Shown here: piece after piece, positions 36,634 through 46,700 of the stretch
Position numbering within the stretch: position 1 is the first letter of the stretch
Layout: each line of letters starts with the position of its first letter
Assembly (NCBI GenBank): GCA_013398295.1
Contig: VZSF01011151.1
Span: 62,974 to 126,973, forward strand
Length of the DNA stretch: 64,000 bases
Origin: Chionis minor
Lineage: Eukaryota; Chordata; Aves; Charadriiformes; Chionididae
Direction of reading: 5' to 3'
The notes under the pieces: generated by a model
The model's input: only the letters and a program-made list of their open reading frames with translations
Database searches by the model: none
What the model was told of the DNA's origin: nothing
Program-made: the position numbers and the translations under genes

Positions 36634-38581
36634 TTGCAGTCTCCAAGTTCCTTTCACTCCTCTGTTCATTGTAGCACTAGAAGCCTTCTCTCCCCAACTA
36701 GGCCCTGTCCTCCTGCAGAAGGCTTCCATTCGAGTGGCTTTTACTGAAGGAACATAATACGCAACTGAGAAACACCACCCAGACTGTTACTGTTCATCAC
36801 AAATAATTTTAGAAGCTAAAGCATTCTGGCTGAGAACCAAAGGGAAGGAAAAAAGTTTTCCATGAAACGCTGTCATTTTGGGTAGAAAACATTGCTGGAT
36901 CTGAAATCTGATTTAGCACCAGGAGGTTTCACGGACACACTCTGACAAATTCTCATAAGGGAGAATGTCTTCAGAAGGGAAAACTTTTGTTTTAGGCTTA
37001 GTGACTCATTTTACTTGATATAACTAATGCTGCTTTGGAAAAACATCTTGTCCATTTTTAATGGCAACACATACAGGCAAATGTGTACAGCACAATGAGC
37101 TGCAATGTGAATACTCATTCCAAGTCTCATAACTGTTCAGAAAAAGCAGAAAGGTAAAATGTGACTCAGCTAAACCAACAGTGAACCACAAACATGAAGA
37201 CTGCATACGAAAAGAAGAGCATTGATTTAACTGAGTAATTATCCAACAGATTTGTATGAATTTTCCACTGCAATCATAGGGAAAAATGCAAGGCAGCTCA
37301 GTAAGTATTCCAGGATCCTGAGACCTATCAGAATTTCACCCCTAATAAATAAAAAAATGACAGAATTTTAAGGCGTACCTTCATTGTAATGACTCTGGAG
37401 CAGACACCTCTGAATTTGGGCCATTGTGAATAAGGCAACTCAAAAGTCAGGATGCCATGAGGAAGAAAGAAGATTGAGTGGGCAAGTGCGAGTCCCTCTT
37501 CCCAAAATTCTCATATGCTTCATTCAGCAACTTGCTAATGCACAAGCAGAACCAAGAAGAGGAGGCAGATGAAGCTTAACCCATCTGAAGTCATTATTGT
37601 CATCTCTAGACTAGGGACTCTGTTCCTTTATACTAGTTTTATCTGTGATAGAGTTAATTTTCTTTACAGCAGCCCATGTGGTGCTATATTTTCAATCTGT
37701 GACCAAAATGGTGTTGATAACACAGGAATGTTTTACTTCTGCTGAGCAGTGCTTGCACAAGATCAAAGCCTTTTCTGATTCTCACACCGCCCCACCAGCA
37801 GGTAGGCTGGGGGTGCACAAGAAGTTGGGAGGGGAGACAGATAGGGACAGCTGGACCCAGCTGACCAAAGGGATAACCCGTACTGTATGACCTCATGCTC
37901 AGCAATAAAAGCTGTCAGCAAAAAGGAGGAAGGGGGGACATCTGGAGTTACGGCGTTTGTCTTCCCAAATCACCATCATGCATGACGGGCTCGTGCTTTC
38001 CTGCCAATGGAAAGTACTGAATGAACTCCTTATTTTGCTTTGCTTCTGCGTGCAGCTTTGCTTTACCTATTAAATTACCTTTATCTCAACCCACTAGTTT
38101 CTCACTTTTGCCCTTTGGATTCTCTTCATCATCAAGCATCTGTGTGAAGCTTAGCTGCCTACTAGGGTTAAATCACAACATTCTACGAGCTTGTTTATCA
38201 TTAGGGTCCAGAAATTCCCAGTAATGCCAAGCACAGTGCCTGACTTTGCTAGCTTTCTTAGAAGAGTGTTGTCTTGGGAAGACAGGCTGCTTATATTGAT
38301 AAGGCTCATGCTCAGGAAAATGTAAGCCTGCTTCTTTGGAAAAGGCTTCAGTCTCTAACTTGTAAGATAAAAGCTGGGTTTATGCTGCCATTGCCTGCTT
38401 CTTTATTCTAAAAGGAGAAAAGATAGTCTGTTGTCCAACCCTAACAAGGCCATTTTGTTGGGTAAATACCTGTAGTCTTTACCAGCAGATGCAATATTAC
38501 ATGCCAATGAATGCTCTAAGCCACACAGGTGCAACCCATCTCTGATCTAGTGCTTAGTAAAATGGGTGGAGCCACTAATTT
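36634..38581. repeat. 1949-bp tandem unit, first copy
   Basis: The sequence beginning TTGCAGTCTCCAAGTTCC at 36634 and ending GCCACTAATTT at 38581 recurs, offset by exactly 1949 bases, at 38583-40530. Every line I compared between the two copies is identical. The copies are separated only by the N at 38582, which sits where the second copy's flank has a T. The unit includes a solo LTR (37644-38180). Perfect identity with an N at the joint points to an assembly duplication, though a very recent tandem duplication is possible. Confidence 0.95.
37644..38180 (+). mobile_element. Solo LTR of an avian endogenous retrovirus (first copy)
   Basis: The element starts TGTGATAGAGTTAATTTTCT and ends GGGTTAAATCACAACA, giving the short TG...CA inverted ends of an LTR. 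Inside it has the U3-like TGACCTCATGCTCAG followed by a TATA-like AATAAAA (37904-37910), an ATTAAA polyadenylation-type signal (38070-38075), and the U5-like TTATCTCAACCCACTAG. These are landmarks of a solo-LTR type widespread in birds, probably ERVL-related. No retroviral coding region is next to it, so it is a solo LTR left by recombination. A clear target-site duplication is not visible. It is decayed compared with the usual form, and the U3 CpGs are mostly gone. Confidence 0.8.
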
Positions 38582-38582
38582 N
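38582..38582. other. Single N at the joint of two identical 1949-bp copies
   Basis: One ambiguous base separates the end of the first unit from the start of the second. Its place corresponds to a T at 40531 in the unique right flank. A one-base placeholder with perfect duplication on both sides is the usual mark of two overlapping contig ends joined without trimming the overlap. Confidence 0.9.
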
Positions 38583-40530
38583 TTGCAGTCTCCAAGTTCC
38601 TTTCACTCCTCTGTTCATTGTAGCACTAGAAGCCTTCTCTCCCCAACTAGGCCCTGTCCTCCTGCAGAAGGCTTCCATTCGAGTGGCTTTTACTGAAGGA
38701 ACATAATACGCAACTGAGAAACACCACCCAGACTGTTACTGTTCATCACAAATAATTTTAGAAGCTAAAGCATTCTGGCTGAGAACCAAAGGGAAGGAAA
38801 AAAGTTTTCCATGAAACGCTGTCATTTTGGGTAGAAAACATTGCTGGATCTGAAATCTGATTTAGCACCAGGAGGTTTCACGGACACACTCTGACAAATT
38901 CTCATAAGGGAGAATGTCTTCAGAAGGGAAAACTTTTGTTTTAGGCTTAGTGACTCATTTTACTTGATATAACTAATGCTGCTTTGGAAAAACATCTTGT
39001 CCATTTTTAATGGCAACACATACAGGCAAATGTGTACAGCACAATGAGCTGCAATGTGAATACTCATTCCAAGTCTCATAACTGTTCAGAAAAAGCAGAA
39101 AGGTAAAATGTGACTCAGCTAAACCAACAGTGAACCACAAACATGAAGACTGCATACGAAAAGAAGAGCATTGATTTAACTGAGTAATTATCCAACAGAT
39201 TTGTATGAATTTTCCACTGCAATCATAGGGAAAAATGCAAGGCAGCTCAGTAAGTATTCCAGGATCCTGAGACCTATCAGAATTTCACCCCTAATAAATA
39301 AAAAAATGACAGAATTTTAAGGCGTACCTTCATTGTAATGACTCTGGAGCAGACACCTCTGAATTTGGGCCATTGTGAATAAGGCAACTCAAAAGTCAGG
39401 ATGCCATGAGGAAGAAAGAAGATTGAGTGGGCAAGTGCGAGTCCCTCTTCCCAAAATTCTCATATGCTTCATTCAGCAACTTGCTAATGCACAAGCAGAA
39501 CCAAGAAGAGGAGGCAGATGAAGCTTAACCCATCTGAAGTCATTATTGTCATCTCTAGACTAGGGACTCTGTTCCTTTATACTAGTTTTATCTGTGATAG
39601 AGTTAATTTTCTTTACAGCAGCCCATGTGGTGCTATATTTTCAATCTGTGACCAAAATGGTGTTGATAACACAGGAATGTTTTACTTCTGCTGAGCAGTG
39701 CTTGCACAAGATCAAAGCCTTTTCTGATTCTCACACCGCCCCACCAGCAGGTAGGCTGGGGGTGCACAAGAAGTTGGGAGGGGAGACAGATAGGGACAGC
39801 TGGACCCAGCTGACCAAAGGGATAACCCGTACTGTATGACCTCATGCTCAGCAATAAAAGCTGTCAGCAAAAAGGAGGAAGGGGGGACATCTGGAGTTAC
39901 GGCGTTTGTCTTCCCAAATCACCATCATGCATGACGGGCTCGTGCTTTCCTGCCAATGGAAAGTACTGAATGAACTCCTTATTTTGCTTTGCTTCTGCGT
40001 GCAGCTTTGCTTTACCTATTAAATTACCTTTATCTCAACCCACTAGTTTCTCACTTTTGCCCTTTGGATTCTCTTCATCATCAAGCATCTGTGTGAAGCT
40101 TAGCTGCCTACTAGGGTTAAATCACAACATTCTACGAGCTTGTTTATCATTAGGGTCCAGAAATTCCCAGTAATGCCAAGCACAGTGCCTGACTTTGCTA
40201 GCTTTCTTAGAAGAGTGTTGTCTTGGGAAGACAGGCTGCTTATATTGATAAGGCTCATGCTCAGGAAAATGTAAGCCTGCTTCTTTGGAAAAGGCTTCAG
40301 TCTCTAACTTGTAAGATAAAAGCTGGGTTTATGCTGCCATTGCCTGCTTCTTTATTCTAAAAGGAGAAAAGATAGTCTGTTGTCCAACCCTAACAAGGCC
40401 ATTTTGTTGGGTAAATACCTGTAGTCTTTACCAGCAGATGCAATATTACATGCCAATGAATGCTCTAAGCCACACAGGTGCAACCCATCTCTGATCTAGT
40501 GCTTAGTAAAATGGGTGGAGCCACTAATTT
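38583..40530. repeat. 1949-bp tandem unit, second copy
   Basis: This is the same sequence as 36634-38581. Its right edge runs on into unique sequence (CGTGTAGCTTCCC). If the duplication is false, the true locus joins 36633 to one copy and then 40531, and the window is 1949 bases too long. Confidence 0.95.
39593..40129 (+). mobile_element. Solo LTR of an avian endogenous retrovirus (second copy)
   Basis: Identical to the LTR at 37644-38180, with the same TG...CA ends, TATA-like AATAAAA (39853-39859) and ATTAAA signal (40019-40024). It does not represent a second insertion; it was copied along with the whole 1949-bp unit. Confidence 0.8.
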
Positions 40531-41014
40531 TCGTGTAGCTTCCCTCTGTGTGTCATTTCCTTATCAGCTTCAGTGGGAGGTGATACTCAAATAGGAGTTG
40601 AATACCAAAGTGTCTGTGAAGACTGCAGTCCCGCTGTCACTTGAACACATGTGGAAATCATATCCCAAATTTTGGCAATTATGTTTTATCATTAAATTGT
40701 TATGACTATCCAACAAAATACCATCAGTATTACACTTGATGCTTTTATCACATAAAATTATTTCCATATAACCAAAATAGATTTGAGTCAATTAATAAAT
40801 GGTATTATTCCTACCAGTGGTAAGAGATAAACACAGGAGGGTAGGTAAAAAGGGGAGAAACCTCATCCACTCCTTTTCAGTGGAAGATGGTATACTCACA
40901 GCTTCATATTTTTTGGCTGCAGGGAATAGAGTAAAACTAAGTACTCACATAAACATCTCAAAATTATTTTTCTCAGTTACAAATAATAAATATTTGATCC
41001 AAATTAACCATGTG

Positions 41015-41063
41015 AAAACAAAAAAACCCCTCCAAATGACAAAAAAAACCCCAAAAAACCCAG
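41015..41063. repeat. A/C-rich low-complexity block
   Basis: Poly-A runs with CCCC and CCC interruptions, of the same kind as 32517-32609 and the complement of the tract at 6543-6599. Confidence 0.85.
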
Positions 41064-41513
41064 TGCTAAAAAGCCATAAGTAATCTGGGTACATTCTGTC
41101 ACTCTGTTCATTCTTTATGAACAAACTAATGACAGTATCCAGTCTTGGGGCAGTGAACTGTAAAACACTACAGAGTTAAAGCTGATGTATTTCGTGGCGC
41201 TGTGCTTGCTTTCCATGTTGACGTTCCCCAGACAGGATTGCTTCTCTGCCCTCAACACTGGAAAGATGCAGCCATGCATCCTTGTGAGCCACTCTGTGTT
41301 TAGCAGCTTCTCAACGTTTGAGAAGATAGTTTGTCACACTCCCTCGAGGCACTGTCTCCAGAAGGTTCATTGTGCCATGGCAGGAATATAAACCGTGTTA
41401 CACAGAGCTGGCGACACTGGTTTTAGAACAGCAAAGTCTTATGTCTGATGGGAGTTGTAACTCAGTGGCAGCAAGTGGGTATGCTGAACAATTTATGTCT
41501 TGCCAGCAATAAG

Positions 41514-41638
41514 GATATATATACACACACACACATATATGTATATAAATATGCATATGCATTGTATGGTCAAACATAAATACACAGGCACACACACATA
41601 TATGTTTATATATACATACATTGCGTATGCACATATGG
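41514..41638. repeat. Compound CA/TA microsatellite
   Basis: Two (CA)n runs are embedded in TATATA/ATGTAT sequence over about 125 bases, with interruptions such as ATGCATATGCATTG. It is partly decayed and likely length-variable. Confidence 0.9.
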
Positions 41639-42563
41639 TATCTCTGTATTCTTTTTAGAAATAAGAGACTCTGAAGCCACAGATGCTGTGACACTGTGCA
41701 TATGCATATGAGAGGATGGGAATGGGTAGAGAACATAGGGACGCTTGACATGTTGCCCATCTGATTTTCTGTGAAGAATAATACAGTATAAAGTTTCAAA
41801 GTTGACAGCTGCAAAACAATGACCTCAGACTGTCTTATTGTAGATGGCCACAGGGCCTCTATACTTGATAAACAATCGATACTTGTGGTGATAATGAAGT
41901 GAGTCATTTTTTGAATTGTAACCTTGTTAAACAAGTTCATTGTGCTGCACAGAACAGCTCTTTGTCCAGTTCTTCCTTGGGAGCAATTTCTGATTAAGAG
42001 AGAGTTTGCCTCCCCTCCTTTCCCCCAGTCAAGAGTTTCTCCCTCTTGCCTCCAGCAGTGGGTTTTTCATTTAACACTCCAGTGTATCACCAATAATAAT
42101 AAAACCAAACCACCCAGACCACTGAATGGGCAATGACTTTTTTCTAGGATGTGACCTTCAACTGTAACAAATTCAAAAACAAACTTAAGTTTTCTCCTGT
42201 GTTTCAGGTTTACAATTGCAAATTGCATAGTCAAGACTGCTGCAAAATCAGATTGTTATGGGATGTATTTCTCTCAGGGGCCACACTACACATCCACCAA
42301 GGTCCACTTAAGCACTACAGTTGGTACATAAGTACGTGAACATTCCCATTGATTGAAAAGGGATTCAAGCAAGTTGTAGGTGCTTTGGTGCAGAGGAATG
42401 GAGTCAAGTGTATACCTAAAATGAACAGGTACTTAACATTTTCTTAAAGCTCAGGCTAAATATGATAACTTTTGATGTCTGCATTGTTCCAGAGATAGTC
42501 TACTGACGGAGAGTTTTCCACTGTAGTTTTATTACTTGTATTTATTCACAAATTTACTTTAGT

Positions 42564-43765
42564 ATCATAGAGTCAGAGAATTTTCTAGGTTGGAAGGGAC
42601 CATTAAGAGTCCAACCATCAACCTAACACTGCCAAAACCACCGCTAAACCGTGTCCCTCAGCATCACATCTACCCATCTTTTAAATACCTCCAGGGATGG
42701 TGATTCCACCACTTCCCTGGGCAGCTTGTTCCAATGTTTGATAACCCTTTCAGTGGAGAAATTTTTCCTAATATCCAGTCTAAACTTCCACTGCTGTAAC
42801 TTGAGGCCGTTTCCTCTTGTTCTATTGCTTGTTACTTGGGAGAAGAGACCGACATCCACCTCACTACAGCCTCCTCTCAGGTAGCTGTAGAGAGCAGTAA
42901 GGTCTCTTCTCCAGGCTAAACAACCCCAGCTCCCTCAGATGCTCCTCATAAGACTTGGGCTCATGAACCTTCACCAGCGTTGTTGCTCTTCTGTGGGCAC
43001 ACTCCAGCACCTCAATGCCTTTCTTGTAGTGAGAGGCCCAAAACTGAACACAGTACTTGAGGTGGGGCCTCACCAGTGCCGAGTACAAGGGAGTCATCAC
43101 TTCCCTGGTCCTGCTCACCACGCTATTCCTGATATAGGCCAAGATGCCATTGGCCTTCTTGGCCACCTGGGCACACTGCTGGCTCATATTCAGGCAGCTG
43201 TCAACCAACACCCCCAGGTCCTGTCCCGCGGGGCAGCTTTCCATCCACTCTTCCCCAAGACTATAGTGTTGCCTGGGGTTGTTGTGACCCAAGTGCAGGA
43301 CCCGGCACTTGGCCTTGTTGAACCTCATACCATTGGCCTTGGCCCATCGATCCAGCCTGTCCAGACCCCTCTGTAGGGCCATCCTACCCTCAAGCAGGTC
43401 AACACTCCCACCTCACTTGGTGTCGTATGCAAACTTACTGAGGGTGCACCCGATCCCCTCATCCAGGTTGCTGGTAGATATTAAAGATATTAAACAGAAC
43501 CAGCCCTGCAATACGGAGCCTTGGGGAACACGACTTGTGAACAGCCTCCAACTGAACTCCATTCACAACTCTTTGCGTCTGGCCTTCCATACAGTTTTTT
43601 ACTTAGGGAAGTGTACATTCATCCAAGCCACGAGCAGCCAGTTTCTCCAGGAGAATGCTGGGGGAAACGGTGTCAAAGGCTTTACCAAAGTCCAGGTAAA
43701 CAACACCCACATCCTTTCCCTCATCCACTAAGTAGGTCACTTTGTCATAGAAGGAGAAATGTTTT
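42564..43765 (-). mobile_element. CR1 non-LTR retrotransposon, 5'-truncated (copy C)
   Basis: A CR1 in reverse orientation. Its 3' end is at about 42564, where the plus strand reads ATCATAGAGTCAGAGAATTT then GGTTGGAAGGGACC, the complement of a CR1 3' terminus. On the minus strand it begins near 43765 with the block encoding DKVTYLVDEGKDVGVVYLDF and then GKAFDTV, and continues through the reverse transcriptase to the C-terminal tail ([26 protein letters not shown]). The subfamily is close to copy A. The catalytic motif is damaged. It contains small deletions and several stops. Confidence 0.95.
42644..43762 (-). pseudogene. CR1 ORF2 reverse-transcriptase remnant (copy C), catalytic motif lost
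   Basis: Three open blocks on the minus strand cover this remnant. The first (43762-43603) has the palm motif A region YLDFGKAFDTV. The second (43382-42864) is 172 codons, with [19 protein letters not shown] and the [11 protein letters not shown] segment. The third (42859-42644) is the C-terminal tail ending near VDVMLRDTV. Between the first and second blocks the motif C codons at 43433-43422 read FAYD in place of FADD, so the first catalytic aspartate is lost, and a TGA follows two codons later. A deletion near 42890 truncates the LFSLEKR segment. It cannot encode an active enzyme. Confidence 0.9.
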
Positions 43766-46700
43766 TTAGGCTTAGCTCTAGAGAAGGTTAATTTACCTGA
43801 CAGATCAGAAAAATGTTTCTGATATGCAAAATCCTCTTTTCCTAAATCACTAATACTAACACAACTTGCCACAACCCAGTGGTTTTTCATTTACTGCGGA
43901 CAATGTATTTTTGATCTGTGCAAATTTCACTATGGTCAAACATTCATACTTGGAAGACATCAGTAGCTTGTCTAGCAATAACATTAGAAAGCCATGTCTA
44001 GTGGGTACTTCACCTCAGAGTCAAGTGCATTGGCACAGAAGCAAGGAAGAAGCTTCTGGTGTTGGTGGTGCTAGGCAGGTCTCACAGATAAATAAATTCC
44101 ATTCTACTGTGCTATCAGTCCACTGCCTTTTTAAACACTGTATTCATTTGAAGGAAAAACTGGCAAGGAGTATTTTTCCATTTTTCCTTGTGAGATATTT
44201 CAAATCTCACTGTCATAATCTACAAAATTCATATTTCACACATGACAAGATTCATATAAATTTGTCATGTAGTAGTGCTTGTCATAAACCAAACCCAGAC
44301 TACATTTAGAGAAAAATGTATACAAAGAACCAGGATTTAGGATTGAGTGGAGCTGAAAGCTAAGTAAGAGTTACTACTACTTCAAACCAAACTAGAAGTA
44401 ACTGCAGTTTAATTTTTATTCAGCTGAGTTTTTACCATTTGCTAGGGCATTGAAAGCCATGAATGTAATCAGCAAGCAAGAAAAAAAAAATAGTTTAGTA
44501 AATGAATCTGTTTTCTAAAGGAAGTAATATAAAACCAACCAAGCAGAAGCCCAGGTATGCAGTTGTTGAAGGCACTGACAGAATGGAGCCTGTATCAGTG
44601 CCATGTTAGCTATTTTATGTTCAATAAGGAATGTAACTGCAATAAGTAGATTTTAGCTCCACTTATGAATGAGTATTATTTAGTGTTCCTTTGATTTATA
44701 GACCGCTACAACTTTTATGTAGATATATTAAAGTTATCATTCCTGTCTCACAGAAGACAGCTTTGAGTGCCAAACATTATAAAAGCAACATTTTCCAAGC
44801 CAGACGGCTTGGTAGGGGACCAAGAACAGATTTTCTCAAGTTCTCAGAAATGCTGGATTTTATTTGTGGGATGTCTCTGCAAGTGATGGGAACTCAGTAT
44901 ATCTTAAAGGTAATCCTACTTAATATCAAAAACTGTACTGCAAGACTGAAGTAATTGAGCCTAGGAACCAGCTTTAAAATCCTGAATACTCTCTGAAATT
45001 ATCCAGTGAGCCATAAATAATCCCAATGCACCAGGAAAAATCAAGACAGAAAGGGAATGGGGGCAGGGAGCTGGAATGCATTTTAGCTGAAATCAATGCT
45101 TGTGCAAAATACAAACCAACCAGTATTCAAAGAGTCATGAGCTAAGCATACAAAAATTTACAGACTAGTTACAATAATTGTGCCAAAATCAGCAACAGCA
45201 AAGAAATTATGTAATAAAATAAACACAACTAAAGAAGATACACAACATTTTAAAGACCGTATTTGTCATCACTTTGACTTCTTTCCTTTGCGATCTGCCT
45301 CTAATGTTTCTTTTTACTTGCTCAACAAAAAAAATCCCGTTGCTTTTTTGGTATTGTTAGCTTTCTGAGTAGAAATTACAATTCTTTCTTCTTATGAAGT
45401 CTTTTCCAGATGATGATATCTACTGCAAAATAAACAACTAAGAAAAGGAAAGGGAAAAAAAGTTTGCTCCAGCCACCTCTCACTGCGGGCATCTCTACAA
45501 TTCTTAGAGAGGGGGAGTTCTAGCAGCTTTGTGAAATGGAAGGGATTTGCGCAGAAAAGCATTTATTTACTTTGACATTCCTCAGAAGCAGCCTTTGTGC
45601 TCTGTACAACATAGAATTCAGGCAGAGTTTCTCGACAACATAGAATTCAGGCAGAGTTTCTCGGCTCATCTTACCCAAATTCAGGAGCTTGGGCTCAGAG
45701 CAATGATTTCTTTGTACACAGCACAAGATCACCTGTTAAGTTGTCGTGCCCTGCGACAATCAGGCCTTACTACCTGCATGGTAAAACAAGCGATTCCTGG
45801 AAGCACATTTCCTCATCTGTCCATGGGGGTGCTGCAGGGATCGCAGCCTGCACGTGAATGGTGTGGGTACACTCCAAGCCATGTCAAGTACAGCTCGTTA
45901 TCACCCAGCAGTACCACACAAACCCTCACACAGATTTTTATTCCTACTGTGATTTTAAATGCCTCCTTACAAATAAGCTTCTCAGAGGATTAATAGTTGG
46001 ATTTTTCTTCTATATAGAACAAGTTCAAATAAGGCAGCCTGAGACCCTGAAAGGCTTGTGCTCTGTCATTCATTTATCAAGCAGGAAAAGAAGGAAGTAG
46101 TGGCATTTCCCAAGTACCAGCGCGGTTTACAGTAATAAGCACTGTTCCTTGCAGTCTAAATAGAGAGGCTCAGAAATCAATGACCGCAAGGGTACTCAAG
46201 TCTTCTACCCCTTGGTGGGTTTTAGTGAAAGTGCTTGTTTGCCATTCCTTGGGATGACAGTTCCCCAGTTCTTCTACCAGCTGGTAGAAGATTAAAACAG
46301 CGTGGACTGCTCAGTCCCATAAGGTTCAGAGTGCTCACCCAGAAAAGCTCAAAGTATTAGCATTTTTCATGTTAATACACTCAGTGAGATCAGGTTTGAG
46401 AAATGAAATGCATCCTGTAAAACTAAATTTTGACAGCAGGGTGTTGTTCAGCTCACTTAGACTGCCACCATCTCCTTCTGAGATCGTGTTCTTATGTTCC
46501 CTTTGAGGAGACAAAAAGGTGTTTCTAGGTACTGTTTGGTTTGCTTCATTTGTTGTATATACGGTAATTTGGTCAGGTTAACCCACCATGGGCAACCCTC
46601 TCGTGTTAAAACTATTTCATACTTCAGTAAAATACCATGTATTTATACAAATATTTGCAAACACTTAAGGGACTTAGGTGCTCAGCTAAGACTGAATTTC

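Larger units (their letters stand above)
40531..42563. other. Non-coding stretch with low-complexity blocks
   Basis: Unique sequence apart from the A/C-rich block and the CA/TA microsatellite listed separately. The 180-codon minus-strand ORF at 41398-41940 spans the microsatellite and owes much of its length to it (ICVCVYIYPY-type residues), so it is not a gene. Confidence 0.6.

Noticed and set aside
36634..40530. Two identical sets of ORFs read as a duplicated gene family
   Set aside because: The ORFs are short, have no homology and overlap a solo LTR. The duplication itself is probably an assembly artefact.
41398..41940. 180-codon minus-strand ORF, longest non-CR1 ORF
   Set aside because: Its middle is translated CA/TA microsatellite, and there is no domain or conserved start. 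Its length comes from the repeat.
42939..43731. 140- to 145-codon plus-strand ORFs inside CR1 copy C
   Set aside because: They are antisense shadows of the minus-strand CR1 coding sequence.
43866..44309. 147-codon plus-strand ORF beside CR1 copy C
   Set aside because: No domain. It lies outside the CR1 and shows no similarity to its coding sequence.
45547..45993. 148-codon plus-strand ORF
   Set aside because: No family recognised. It contains a 29-bp tandem duplication that shifts frame, and no splice or promoter context was found.
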